From contig PKTB01000022.1 in assembly GCA_002869385.1 (NCBI GenBank), positions 62,001-126,000 on the forward strand: 64,000 nucleotides of DNA, given 5' to 3'. This document shows, piece by piece, positions 33,436-41,980 of this stretch. The notes below the pieces were generated by a model. It made no database searches. It saw nothing but the letters and a program-made list of their open reading frames with translations, and was not told where the DNA came from. The DNA is from Marinilabiliales bacterium. GTDB taxonomy: Bacteria; Bacteroidota; Bacteroidia; Bacteroidales; ML635J-15. Positions within the stretch are counted from its first letter, which is position 1. Every line of letters begins with the position of its first letter. The position numbers were made by a program, and so were the translations under genes.

Positions 33436-34824
33436 TTAATCCTCAAATTCGTCAGGATATTTTTTCTTAACAGTAATTTTGTATTCTTCGTCTTCTTTAT
33501 TAGATTTTTTATCAAGAATGTCCTCTTCTTCATCCTCTGCAATTTGTCTTTGAAGTCTTATTATTGCATCAAATCTACTAATGCCAGTGATATTATTCTC
33601 TTCTTTTTTCTTTCTTAGAATTTTATTAAAAATTAAGGGGTCTTTACTAACGATGATTATTAAAACACTACTTGTTATAATGCTAAGAAGAACAACAGCA
33701 TATCCGAGTTCTGCAATGTCTTGTCCAAAAGCAAGTCCCATTTGTAATGGCAGCGATGCTAAGATTGCATGAACCAAACCTTTTGGTGATAAAATTGACA
33801 TTACCGTAACTTCTTTTGGCGTACATGATTTTTTTGTAAATAACTTGACACCCAAAGGCCTGATTAGTAAGGTAAAAAGAATAATTAATGCAGCGATTAA
33901 ATAAGTTTTAAAGTTTCCAAATTCAATAACAGCACCAACATAAACAAAGAAATAGGTTTGAAGGACAAAAACTATTTCAGAAAAGAAATCTATTTCATTT
34001 TTGTGTAGGTTGGCAATCTTAAATCTGAATATTTGATTCCATAGTTTGGTTTTGCTTAAAGATTCTGAATTGCCCAGGACAATACCAAAGCAAAGAGATG
34101 CAATTCCACCATTTAGTCCAAGCAACTCAACACTACCGTAAACTATGAATAAGAATGCAAATGTTGTAAACATTGAATTTTGAAGGCTGCGCATCCAATT
34201 AAGGATAAAACTCCATAAAATTCCCGCCAATATCCCAAGTAATGCAGCAAATAAAAGAGATTTCCACATAGAATTAAGAATACTGCCCACAGAAATTCCT
34301 CCTGCACGCATCCCTTCAAGGGTAGCCAGACCAACAATTAGACAAAGGACATCACTTATTGCAGATTCTAACAGTAAAGTTGTATTGCTTTTTTTGCCAA
34401 GTTTAAGCTGTTTAATCATTGGAATTACAACAGCTGAAGATGTCCCACCAATTATTGCACCAACAAAAATTCCTGAGACCCAGTCGAAGTCTTTAATAAA
34501 AACAAGTATAGTAGAGACTCCGGCAACTGTAAGAATAAAATTATATAAGGTGAGTAGGAAGGATGATCCGATAGCAGTTTTTAGTTCTTTGAATTTTAGA
34601 TTTGTACCACTTTCGAAAAGTATGATTACTAATGTAATAGTTGTAAAAACACTACCAATTTGACCGAAAAAGATATCTTTCTCAATAAAAAAACCTCCAA
34701 TAATACCAATAATCATTAATAATAAAACATTTGGGACTTTTGTCCTGTCGAACATTTTATTAAAAAGATGACTTGAGAATATTAGTATTCCCAGAAACAT
34801 CACAACTAAAGTTATCTCTTTCAT
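33436..34824 (-). CDS. CPA-family cation:proton antiporter
   Basis: 462 aa. About 12-13 membrane helices over residues 1-395 (MKEITLVVMFLGILIFSS; GGFFIEKDIFFGQIG; GAIIGGTSSAVVIPMIKQL), typical of the monovalent cation/proton antiporter superfamily. The last 65 residues are hydrophilic and charged, without a recognisable TrkA-N or TrkA-C domain. Expected role: Na+/H+ or K+/H+ exchange in pH and salt homeostasis. The ion cannot be read from the sequence. Confidence 0.87.
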   Translation of the reverse strand: MKEITLVVMFLGILIFSSHLFNKMFDRTKVPNVLLLMIIGIIGGFFIEKDIFFGQIGSVFTTITLVIILFESGTNLKFKELKTAIGSSFLLTLYNFILTVAGVSTILVFIKDFDWVSGIFVGAIIGGTSSAVVIPMIKQLKLGKKSNTTLLLESAISDVLCLIVGLATLEGMRAGGISVGSILNSMWKSLLFAALLGILAGILWSFILNWMRSLQNSMFTTFAFLFIVYGSVELLGLNGGIASLCFGIVLGNSESLSKTKLWNQIFRFKIANLHKNEIDFFSEIVFVLQTYFFVYVGAVIEFGNFKTYLIAALIILFTLLIRPLGVKLFTKKSCTPKEVTVMSILSPKGLVHAILASLPLQMGLAFGQDIAELGYAVVLLSIITSSVLIIIVSKDPLIFNKILRKKKEENNITGISRFDAIIRLQRQIAEDEEEDILDKKSNKEDEEYKITVKKKYPDEFED

Positions 34825-34901
34825 TAATTTCTTTTAAAAGCAAATTAAACCTTTTGTCTTTTCGACTGTCAAACAACCGTAAATCAAAATTAGAAAAAAT
34901 T

Positions 34902-35414
34902 ATGAAAACTAAAGTATTATTTTTATCAGTGTTCGCATTAAGTGTATTATTATCTAACCAGATTTTTGCTCAACAAGAGATGCATAACCATAATAGTCAT
35001 GACTGTTTTGTTAAAGATTTATCCGATGAGCAGAAAACAAAAATTGATGCGATAAAACTCGACAGTGAAAAGAAAATTGCAGTTTATAAGGCAGATGTTG
35101 AAATTAAAGAAGCTGAACTGAAAAAGTTAGAATTAGCAGAAGACCCATCAATTAAAGATATCAATGAAAAGATTGATGAAATTTATGTATTAAAAGCTGA
35201 TATTAAAAAGGAAAAAGTTTCAAAGAGATATGCTATCCGTAACGAACTAACTCCTGAGCAGCAAGCGGAATTTGATATGCATAGAATGAAAAAAAATGAT
35301 GGACATAAATCACAAAAAGGAACTTATAAATCAAAAATGGGTAATAATAAAAGTCATATGGGAAATATGAAAACAGATAAGAAACACTTAAACCCTGATT
35401 GTAAAGAAAAGTAA
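34902..35414 (+). CDS. Exported Spy/CpxP-like LTXXQ protein
   Basis: 170 aa. Signal peptide MKTKVLFLSVFALSVLLSN...FAQ decides the ATG at 34902 over an in-frame codon at 34773. The mature part begins with a His/Asn/Met-rich stretch (QEMHNHNSHDC), then a helical region with LSDEQKTKI and the LTPEQQAEF motif of periplasmic Spy/CpxP/metal-sensor proteins. It ends in a Lys/Met/His-rich tail. Possible envelope-stress chaperone or metal-binding protein (inference). Divergent from the antiporter. Confidence 0.72.
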   Translation: MKTKVLFLSVFALSVLLSNQIFAQQEMHNHNSHDCFVKDLSDEQKTKIDAIKLDSEKKIAVYKADVEIKEAELKKLELAEDPSIKDINEKIDEIYVLKADIKKEKVSKRYAIRNELTPEQQAEFDMHRMKKNDGHKSQKGTYKSKMGNNKSHMGNMKTDKKHLNPDCKEK

Positions 35415-35451
35415 TTAAAATCCACATAACAGTAGTTTTGCTTTTTCATGC

Positions 35452-35487
35452 AAATCCGGTCGAGTTAATTTTTGGCCGGATTTTTTT
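35452..35487 (+). terminator. Terminator after the Spy-like gene
   Basis: Stem aaatccgg / ccggattt followed by seven T. Confidence 0.75.
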
Positions 35488-35526
35488 ATCTTTACATTGT
35501 TCTAATTTTAAGGTATAGTTTTTGAA

Positions 35527-36324
35527 ATGAAAAGTCTGATGAAATTTTATATTATTATATTTTTACTTATGCTTAGTGTTTTAAGCATGGCTCAATTGAA
35601 AGAGGTGCAAAGACAAACTGTTCAAACTGAGAAATTTGATCTTGATAAACTTGGGAATTTTTATTTTATAAATGATAACGTTCTTAAGAAAACAAATAAT
35701 AAACTAGAATTTATTACTTCATATGATTTATATAGTTTAGGTGATATTAGTTTATTTGATGTTTCTAACCCTTTACGCATTTTATTATTTTATAAAGATT
35801 TTAATGCAGTATTATTTATTGACAATAATTTTTCAGAATTGACCGACCCTATTCTGCTTGATGATACAAAATATTACAGTGAAGATGCTATTGCGTCAAA
35901 TCAATTTGGTGGAGTTTGGATTTATAATAGCCTTAATTCCTCTGTTGTATGTTTAGATAAAGATCTGGAAACAGTTCAGGAGGGAATGAATTTATATTCG
36001 GTGGTTGGAGATGCTGAAATATTAGAAATGAAGTTATCCACAGACTTTATTGTTTTGCACTTTGACTCAAATGAATTAGTTGTTCTTGATAAATTTGCAA
36101 ACTTTTACACAAAATATACTGTAACAGAAGGTGCCCAATTTGATCTGGATAATAATATTCTTTATACTATAGATGAAGATGGGTTTCAGATTATAAATCT
36201 TGACCTCAAAGAAACATCCTTTATGCAGCTCGAGCTAGACGATGTAAGAGATATGGCTGTTTCTGCAGATAAGCTATATGTTTTAGCGGAAAACTCGTTG
36301 ATAACTTTTCAAATTCTTTATTAA
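35527..36324 (+). CDS. Exported protein, beta-propeller-like, unknown function
   Basis: 265 aa with signal peptide MKSLMKFYIIIFLLMLSVLSMAQ. The mature part has alternating short beta segments with repeated patterns such as FYFINDNVLKK, GGVWIYNS-VVCLD and ILYTIDEDGFQIINL, resembling blades of a small beta-propeller. No catalytic motif and no sorting domain seen, so it probably stays in the periplasm or is lipid-free outer-membrane associated (inference). Upstream TATCTTTA near 35488 may be a -7 element. The deoxynucleoside kinase gene follows after 69 bases. Confidence 0.75.
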   Translation: MKSLMKFYIIIFLLMLSVLSMAQLKEVQRQTVQTEKFDLDKLGNFYFINDNVLKKTNNKLEFITSYDLYSLGDISLFDVSNPLRILLFYKDFNAVLFIDNNFSELTDPILLDDTKYYSEDAIASNQFGGVWIYNSLNSSVVCLDKDLETVQEGMNLYSVVGDAEILEMKLSTDFIVLHFDSNELVVLDKFANFYTKYTVTEGAQFDLDNNILYTIDEDGFQIINLDLKETSFMQLELDDVRDMAVSADKLYVLAENSLITFQILY

Positions 36325-36393
36325 AATAATTGTGAAAACTCGTTTTTAAGTTTTATTTTTAGATGTTCAAAATAAACAAAACGTACAATTATT

Positions 36394-37008
36394 ATGCATG
36401 TAGCAATAGCTGGAAATATTGGTGCGGGAAAAACTACACTAACAAAGCTTCTCGCAAAAAATTATGGGTGGACTCCACACTTTGAAGATGTTGATGATAA
36501 TCCATACCTGAATGATTTTTATGATGATATGCAACGCTGGTCATTTAACTTGCAGGTATACTTCTTAAACAGTAGGTTTAATCAGATTTTAGAGATTCGT
36601 AAGTCAGGAAAAACAATTATTCAGGATAGAACCATCTATGAAGATGCATATATTTTTGCACCAAACCTTCATTCAATGGGATTGATGACTACAAGAGATT
36701 TTGATAATTACTTTAGTTTATTCTCTTTAATGTCAACTTTGGTTCAGGCTCCAGATCTTTTGATTTATTTGCGAGCAAGTGTTCCAACATTGGTTCAGCA
36801 AATACAAAGTAGAGGTCGAAAATATGAAAACACAATTCGATTAGACTACTTAAAGAGACTAAACGAAAGGTACGAAGCTTGGATTGCTAATTATAATCTT
36901 GGTAAATTGCTTATTGTTGATGTTGATAATCTAGACTTTACTCAAAAACCTGAGGATTTAAGTTTGATTATTAATAAAATTGATGCAGAAATACACGGTT
37001 TGTTCTAA
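36394..37008 (+). CDS. Deoxynucleoside kinase (dAdo/dGuo kinase type)
   Basis: 204 aa, full length for bacterial deoxynucleoside kinases, which phosphorylate salvaged deoxynucleosides in the cytosol. P-loop GNIGAGKTT at residues 7-15, catalytic Glu in HFEDVDDNPYL, the DRT motif (IIQDRTIYEDAYIF) corresponding to the family DRS/ERS, lid Arg residues in IQSRGRKYE. Exact base specificity cannot be read. Convergent with the PfkB kinase gene. Confidence 0.9.
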   Translation: MHVAIAGNIGAGKTTLTKLLAKNYGWTPHFEDVDDNPYLNDFYDDMQRWSFNLQVYFLNSRFNQILEIRKSGKTIIQDRTIYEDAYIFAPNLHSMGLMTTRDFDNYFSLFSLMSTLVQAPDLLIYLRASVPTLVQQIQSRGRKYENTIRLDYLKRLNERYEAWIANYNLGKLLIVDVDNLDFTQKPEDLSLIINKIDAEIHGLF

Positions 37009-37030
37009 TGAGAGAATAATAATGTAAATA

Positions 37031-37060
37031 AGAAAGCCCGGTTTTTAATCGGGCTTTCGT
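37031..37060. terminator. Bidirectional terminator between convergent kinase genes
   Basis: Stem gaaagcccg / cgggctttc with a nine-base loop, flanked by A/T runs on both sides, between the stops at 37008 and 37109. Confidence 0.8.
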
Positions 37061-37108
37061 TTTAAATATTATATAAAAAAATAATGGTAAGCTAAAAACT
37101 TGCCTATC

Positions 37109-38086
37109 CTATTTTAGTTTATCAATTTCTGATTTTATATTATTCCAGCGATTATCATCCATTGTTGCACCAATAACTTCAATTACATTTCCGGCTAGTA
37201 CAGCACCTGCGCGAGCACATTTTGATAAATCCCAATTATTAATAATACCATATAAAAATCCGGCAGCATAATTATCACCTGCTCCTGTTGAATCGATAGG
37301 CTTAACTTTAATAACACCTTCCTGATGTTTTATTAGACCTTTCTTAACAAAATAACCTTCTTCACCAACTTTAACTACAGCAATATCACATACTTTAGCA
37401 ATCATTTCGAGAGATTCTTCTGGTTCAGCACCAGTAAAAGCTTTAGATTCTTCTTCGTTAGCAAATAAAATATCTACATATTTTTCTACAAGATATTTTA
37501 AGAAATCAAGGTTTGCTTCAACAACATTATAACTTGCAAGGTCGAGAGAAACAGTTACACCACATTCTTTCGCTGTTTGCATAGCTTTTTCAATCAGCTC
37601 ATTATTGAAAATCAGATAACCCTCAACATGTAATATGTCATATCCTTCAAAAATATCAGGTGTAATGTCTTCTGGTGTTAATTCAGCAGCAGCACCTAAA
37701 CAAGTAGCAAATGTTCTCTCAGAATCTTTGCTGACAAGAGCAACAGCAACACCAGTAGGGGTGTCAGTTTGAATTAAACTAGGTTTTACTCCGGTTTTGA
37801 TCATATCTTGAGCAAAAAACTTACCCATATCATCTTTACCTATTTTACCTAAATATCCAGTCTCAGCACCTAGGATAGCAAGACTTCTGATTGTATTTGC
37901 TGCAGAACCACCACTTGCAAGACTTTTATTTAAATTGTCAGTTTGTTTTTGAACTTTAGAACTTGTTTCCTGATCAACTAATTGCATGCTCCCTTTTGGA
38001 AGATTCAGATTATCAAGCACTTCGTCATTCTCCAGCATTGTCATTATATCGACAAGCGCATTTCCCATTGCAATTATTTTTGCCAT
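37109..38086 (-). CDS. PfkB family carbohydrate/adenosine kinase
   Basis: 325 aa starting at MAKIIAMGNALVDI; the ATG at 38086 is chosen over one at 38119 because family homology begins here. Ribokinase fold: LASGGSAANTIRSL (PfkB signature 1 region) and DSTGAGDNYAAGFLYG (signature 2, with the catalytic Asp of TGAGD). It resembles the adenosine kinase-like subgroup common in Bacteroidota, which would convert adenosine to AMP, but substrate choice is inference. Promoter at 38117-38147. Confidence 0.9.
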   Translation of the reverse strand: MAKIIAMGNALVDIMTMLENDEVLDNLNLPKGSMQLVDQETSSKVQKQTDNLNKSLASGGSAANTIRSLAILGAETGYLGKIGKDDMGKFFAQDMIKTGVKPSLIQTDTPTGVAVALVSKDSERTFATCLGAAAELTPEDITPDIFEGYDILHVEGYLIFNNELIEKAMQTAKECGVTVSLDLASYNVVEANLDFLKYLVEKYVDILFANEEESKAFTGAEPEESLEMIAKVCDIAVVKVGEEGYFVKKGLIKHQEGVIKVKPIDSTGAGDNYAAGFLYGIINNWDLSKCARAGAVLAGNVIEVIGATMDDNRWNNIKSEIDKLK

Positions 38087-38116
38087 ATATGTAATTTTTT
38101 TTGAAAATTTATTTTG

Positions 38117-38147
38117 CAAAGTTAAAAAACATTATTAGTTTTGCAAC
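38117..38147 (-). promoter_or_regulatory. Bacteroidota-type promoter of the PfkB kinase
   Basis: Minus strand -7 TAACTTTG (38124-38117) and a -33-like TTG (38146-38144), 19 bases apart. It abuts the divergent tRNA-Asn gene. Confidence 0.6.
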
Positions 38148-38154
38148 GCTTTTT

Positions 38155-38228
38155 TCCTCCTTAGCTCAGTTGGTTAGAGCACCTGACTGTTAATCAGGGG
38201 GTCCTAGGTTCAAGTCCTAGAGGGGGAG
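38155..38228 (+). tRNA. tRNA-Asn (anticodon GTT)
   Basis: 74 bases folding as a cloverleaf: acceptor TCCTCCT / AGGGGGA with one T-G pair, D arm GCTC/GAGC, anticodon stem CCTGA/TCAGG with loop CTGTTAA (anticodon GTT), T arm CTAGG/CCTAG with loop TTCAAGT, discriminator G. CCA is not encoded (GCA follows the acceptor stem). Confidence 0.96.
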
Positions 38229-38231
38229 CAG

Positions 38232-38261
38232 AAAAGACCGAAGAAATTCGGTCTTTTTTTG
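38232..38261 (+). terminator. Terminator of tRNA-Asn
   Basis: Stem aaaagaccgaa / ttcggtctttt with loop gaaa and a T run. Confidence 0.85.
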
Positions 38262-38347
38262 TATATGAATTTTCGAAGAATTTTTTATATAACTGTTACT
38301 TCTTTAATCAAGGAGAGCATACTTACTTTTTTGTTTATATTTAGTTT

Positions 38348-38857
38348 TTAAACTAAATCTTTGTATAATTCATTCATTTTTGGTTCTAAAGATTTAATTT
38401 CATTAACCCCCTTTTCAGTAATTTTTAATCGTTTTGCTCTCTTGTCTTTTGGATCATCAAATTCTTCTATAAGATTTTTCTTTAATAGTCTTTTTATAAT
38501 CTCGATACCTGAAGGAGCCTCTAATAAATGGATTTTTACTAACTCCATTTTTCTCATGCTTTCAGTATAACTAAGGTGAAGTAGAAAGCTGTAGCTGTCA
38601 GGTGTACTGATAATAGAATCCGATAAAACTTCTCTTATCGATGATTTAAAATGCTTAGATAATAACAGAAGAGAAAATACGAGCTCCAGGTTTATATCAT
38701 GGCTTGTTGTTTCTTTATTCTCTGCAACATCATCATTATAAAGTCTGGAGTTGAGCCAGATAGCAAAATCATTGGTGCTTAAGTCTTCTTGCTTTTTAGA
38801 TTCTGAGTATTGCTCAATGTATGAGATTAATTCGCTGAGTATTTCTGTCGTTTTCAT
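38348..38857 (-). CDS. MarR family transcriptional regulator
   Basis: 169 aa. Winged-helix core around residues 60-165: helix-turn-helix near YSFLLHLSYTESMRKMELVKI, and a wing containing LIEEFDDPKDKRAKRLKITEKG with the family DxRxxxxxLT-like signature (DKRAKRLKIT). Probably represses itself and the divergent monooxygenase-like gene at 38988 (context inference), with operators in the AT-rich 130-base gap 38858-38987. Confidence 0.85.
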   Translation of the reverse strand: MKTTEILSELISYIEQYSESKKQEDLSTNDFAIWLNSRLYNDDVAENKETTSHDINLELVFSLLLLSKHFKSSIREVLSDSIISTPDSYSFLLHLSYTESMRKMELVKIHLLEAPSGIEIIKRLLKKNLIEEFDDPKDKRAKRLKITEKGVNEIKSLEPKMNELYKDLV

Positions 38858-38987
38858 AAAGTAAAGGTAATAAAATAGTCTTTAAAAATATTAAAACAAG
38901 TAAAATAATTATGTATTTGAATAAAATTACATTATATTTATTCAAAAAAATAGTAAATATTGATTATTAACTTAAAAATTGAATAAA

Positions 38988-39323
38988 ATGAAAACAGAAC
39001 CTTATTTAGTATCAGAAAGTTATTTTCCAAAAGAAGAACATTTTGAAGAAGTTATGGATATGTTAAAAGAGACCTCTCAAATGATTAGAACACAAGATGG
39101 AGCTTTAATGAGCATGTCTTTAAAACCAGAGCAGAAGAATGGTCCTATAACAGGTATTTCTTTATGGGAAAGCAGAGAGAAGTTTTTACAGTTTATGAAA
39201 AGTGAACATGCAGAAAAAATTATGAAATCAGGTTTATCTGCTAAGGTAAAAGAGTGGACAACAGATATTAAGGCAAATCTATATTCTGTTGAGCAGGCAT
39301 GGCATGTAGGATCTCATGATTAA
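38988..39323 (+). CDS. ABM-like (antibiotic biosynthesis monooxygenase fold) protein
   Basis: 111 aa small cytosolic protein. The pattern YFPKEEHFEEVMDMLKETSQM, then GALMSMSL, then ISLWESREKFLQFMKSEHAEKIM is that of dimeric alpha/beta-barrel ABM proteins, which include quinone monooxygenases and haem-degrading enzymes. The ATG at 38988 is preferred over a TTG at 38979. Divergent from marR, a common arrangement for a quinone or oxidative-stress responsive pair. Confidence 0.75.
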   Translation: MKTEPYLVSESYFPKEEHFEEVMDMLKETSQMIRTQDGALMSMSLKPEQKNGPITGISLWESREKFLQFMKSEHAEKIMKSGLSAKVKEWTTDIKANLYSVEQAWHVGSHD

Positions 39324-39338
39324 AAACTTTCAAATTTT

Positions 39339-39366
39339 AAGACCGAATTTCTTCGGTCTTTTTTTA
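39339..39366 (+). terminator. Terminator after the ABM-like gene
   Basis: Stem aagaccgaa / ttcggtctt followed by seven T. Its stem sequence is the same as that of the tRNA-Asn terminator at 38232. Confidence 0.83.
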
Positions 39367-39487
39367 TGTCTCAAATCAACTTCCAATATAATTTGTTATC
39401 AATAAAACATTTTTATAGTGAGAAACGTATACTTTAATGCTTGAATTATAATTTACTTATTCTGTTTAGTAATTAAACGACTTAATT

Positions 39488-40030
39488 ATGTGTGAATATT
39501 TATATGATTACAGCGCAGATGATAGTTCTAATGCATATACAGTAATACAGAAATATCGAAAGCTAAATGACAATTGCTATAGAAATATGGTAATACCAAT
39601 GTGGGATAAAGGTAAAAAAGAGCTTGCTGACAAAATGATTCAGAAAATTTTAAATTTTGTTGATCAAAAAGAAGAATTTTATGTTTCTACACCAGCATCG
39701 AATATCGATGTATTTGTATCTTACCTGTTGCAACAAGTTAAGGAAGCCTTTCCACGAGCAATAGACTTGAGCAGTTATATGAAGAAAACAAAGAATATTG
39801 AAGTAGGTTTAGAAGAGAATAGACAAATGACAGAACAGGAAATCGAAGAGATTATAGAGGTAGATAGGGATGGAATGAAGTCATGTATTGCCGAGACTGC
39901 AAATAAATTTGTTATAATAGATGATGTTTATTCAACTGGGAGATCGATTAGAGTTTGTTACAAGATTATTTCAAATATAATCCCCAATATAAACAGTAAA
40001 TATAAAATTGTAATATTAAAAAACAGCTAA
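39488..40030 (+). CDS. Phosphoribosyltransferase-like protein, orphan
   Basis: 180 aa, no signal peptide. Residues 142-154 (VIIDDVYSTGRSI) match the PRPP-binding loop of type I phosphoribosyltransferases, where the two acidic residues and the TGRS turn bind PRPP. The preceding YVSTPASNIDVFVSYLL could be the PPi-loop region. The order (short N-terminal part, motif near the C-terminus) suits ComF- or orotate-PRT-like folds, but the protein ends soon after the motif and the substrate hood is not recognised. It is transcribed alone; flanking genes give no pathway. Confidence 0.6.
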   Translation: MCEYLYDYSADDSSNAYTVIQKYRKLNDNCYRNMVIPMWDKGKKELADKMIQKILNFVDQKEEFYVSTPASNIDVFVSYLLQQVKEAFPRAIDLSSYMKKTKNIEVGLEENRQMTEQEIEEIIEVDRDGMKSCIAETANKFVIIDDVYSTGRSIRVCYKIISNIIPNINSKYKIVILKNS

Positions 40031-40060
40031 CATTTTCAGAGAGTGAGCATTCAAGTACAT

Positions 40061-41008
40061 TTATTCTTCTTCAATATCCTCCTGTATTTTCTTAAAACTT
40101 GTTTTTATTAGATATGCCATTCGGTCTCCGGTATATGGGCCTCCTTTTAAACCAATATTAAAAGTATCATATATAATATTATATACCATTCCTGATTCAA
40201 TATTATAATAATACTGGAAGTAGTCGTAATGGTCACCAAAAGGCACCGGGACAATCATTACAGATGCATATCCTTTTTCTTTATTGAGTATTTTCTTACG
40301 GATGCTATCATATGGCATCATTTCAAAATCGTATCTATATAACTCTTTTATTTCTTCTTCACTTAAAATGCACCATTCCTCAGGAACTAATAATGTAACA
40401 TCTTTGATTTTTTTATAATTTGGTTTAACACCTTTTCTAATCCAATCTGCATAACCAAATCCACCAATTTCTTCTGATTTTCTTAGGAAATATTGAATTT
40501 GATTAACACCATAAATAGCAATGTCTTTGGTTAAGAAACCATTAAATTGTGGCAGAAATATCTTTATTGACTTTCCCGGAATCAGTATTTCCATGTGTCT
40601 GCCATATGTTATATAAGTTACATCCCAGTTGCCATAACTACTAGGTAATGACCATGAGTTTGTTGATCCGACATTTAAAATTGCATAATCACCCTTTCTG
40701 GCTAGTTTCTTAGCATCTTTTAGTGGCATTGCAATTATTTTAGAACTATCAGTAAAATTCCATGCAGATTTTACAGCTTCCACCAAATTTGCATTATAAG
40801 CATCAATATACTTGTTGTACATTTCAAGTCTATTTGGTTTGTTCTGATATTCTTTAAGCTTCTTGTGACTCCCTTCAATTGTCGCAACAATAAGTGTTGA
40901 ATTCTTAATGTAATTTGTCTTTTTTAAATTTGGATATTTCATCATTTGTGAGAAAAGAGGTATTCCCACTATAATAGTGATCAGAGAAAGAACTAAAAAT
41001 CTTTTCAT
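40061..41008 (-). CDS. Exported protein of unknown function
   Basis: 315 aa. Signal peptide MKRFLVLSLITIIVGIPLFSQ. The mature protein is rich in Lys, Tyr and Ile and looks globular: TLIVATIEGSHKKLKEYQ, KLARKGDYAILNVGSTNSW, KSIKIFLPQFNGFLT, VPFGDHYDYFQYYYNIESG. No recognised domain, no sorting domain or lipobox, so a periplasmic location is likely. Convergent with the phosphoribosyltransferase-like gene. A possible -7 element lies at 41025-41032. Confidence 0.75.
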   Translation of the reverse strand: MKRFLVLSLITIIVGIPLFSQMMKYPNLKKTNYIKNSTLIVATIEGSHKKLKEYQNKPNRLEMYNKYIDAYNANLVEAVKSAWNFTDSSKIIAMPLKDAKKLARKGDYAILNVGSTNSWSLPSSYGNWDVTYITYGRHMEILIPGKSIKIFLPQFNGFLTKDIAIYGVNQIQYFLRKSEEIGGFGYADWIRKGVKPNYKKIKDVTLLVPEEWCILSEEEIKELYRYDFEMMPYDSIRKKILNKEKGYASVMIVPVPFGDHYDYFQYYYNIESGMVYNIIYDTFNIGLKGGPYTGDRMAYLIKTSFKKIQEDIEEE

Positions 41009-41409
41009 GGTTTATGTGTTTATACAAATTTACAAAAAGATTTGCAATCTGTTTTTCACTCTTAATTTATGCCAATCTGACATATAAATTTTTTTAACTT
41101 TTCTTTTAGAAATCAGTTAAGTGTGTTGCTATCAGATGTTTATAGATGTATTAGAGAAAAAACAATAAAATTCTGGGTATCTTTTTTGAGGCATAGAAAA
41201 TCTGTAAATCAATTATCTGTACTGAACTTAAAAATGTGACAAAATGGCTTTAATAGAATTAGTTTACGGAACATGTGGGATCAGAACAGGAATAGTAAAA
41301 CTAAATCCTTCATAGATTCTTTTGCTGATACCCGCATTGTTATTAAGGAAGCATATTCTTAGATGCTAAGTGTAAAATTATTAGAATGTTAAACTTAAAA
41401 TTTTGTACT
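41009..41409. other. Non-coding gap of about 400 bases
   Basis: AT-rich intergenic stretch between divergent exported-protein genes. The only feature supported is a TAAATTTG -7-like element at 41025-41032 on the minus strand. A 23-codon reading frame near 41244 has no support. No repeat or RNA gene seen. Confidence 0.5.
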
Positions 41410-41919
41410 ATGAAAACTAAAATGCTTTTTTTATTGATGATTGTATTCGCAAATTTTTCTATTTACGCACAATCTTTTAATGATTTTAAATCAAAGTTAG
41501 CTCAGGCAAAACAGGAATCTTATCAGAAAGTTAAAACTAATGATGAAATTTCTCCTAAAGAGAATTTAAATGTTGAAAAGAAATATGATGAAGAGGGTAA
41601 TTTAATAGGTTATAATTCGACTTACTCATATTCTTCGGTAGGTGAATCGCCTGAAAAAGTGAGGGAGATGGTAGAAGACTTTGACAACTTATTTTTCAAC
41701 TTTCAACAATTAGCTCATAGCTCATATTTTGAGAAAATGGAGGAAATTGCTGAGTTTTTTGATGAAGAATTATCAGAGAAATACAATAATGGTAGTGCTT
41801 TCGAAACCGGGGTAGATTCTCGTGTCAAGTTTCTAAAGGAAATGGAAGGAATGCGCAGAAGAATGGAGATAAGTAATATTAGTAGAAAAATAGATAAGGC
41901 TGAAAGCCGAAGTATGTAA
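41410..41919 (+). CDS. Small exported protein of unknown function
   Basis: 169 aa. Signal peptide MKTKMLFLLMIVFANFSIYAQ fixes the ATG at 41410 rather than 41386. The mature part is helical and charged (FNDFKSKLAQAKQESYQKVK), with a central aromatic and Glu-rich stretch (VEDFDNLFFNFQQLAHSSYFEKMEE shortened here to its theme) and an Arg-rich end (GMRRRMEISNISRKID). Not recognised. Shares a terminator hairpin with the convergent HEAT-like gene. Confidence 0.72.
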   Translation: MKTKMLFLLMIVFANFSIYAQSFNDFKSKLAQAKQESYQKVKTNDEISPKENLNVEKKYDEEGNLIGYNSTYSYSSVGESPEKVREMVEDFDNLFFNFQQLAHSSYFEKMEEIAEFFDEELSEKYNNGSAFETGVDSRVKFLKEMEGMRRRMEISNISRKIDKAESRSM

Positions 41920-41942
41920 TAATAGCTTTTTCATTTAGTTTG

Positions 41943-41980
41943 ATTACAGGTCTGGAATTTTTCAGGCCTGTAATTTTTTT
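41943..41980. terminator. Bidirectional terminator overlapping a stop codon
   Basis: Stem attacagg-ctg / cag-cctgtaat with an eight-base loop and a T run. The stop codon of the convergent HEAT-like gene (41962-41964) lies inside the hairpin. Confidence 0.75.

Noticed and set aside
41244-41315. 23-codon frame beginning MALIELVYG
   Set aside because: Too short, no ribosome-binding or conservation evidence; probably chance.
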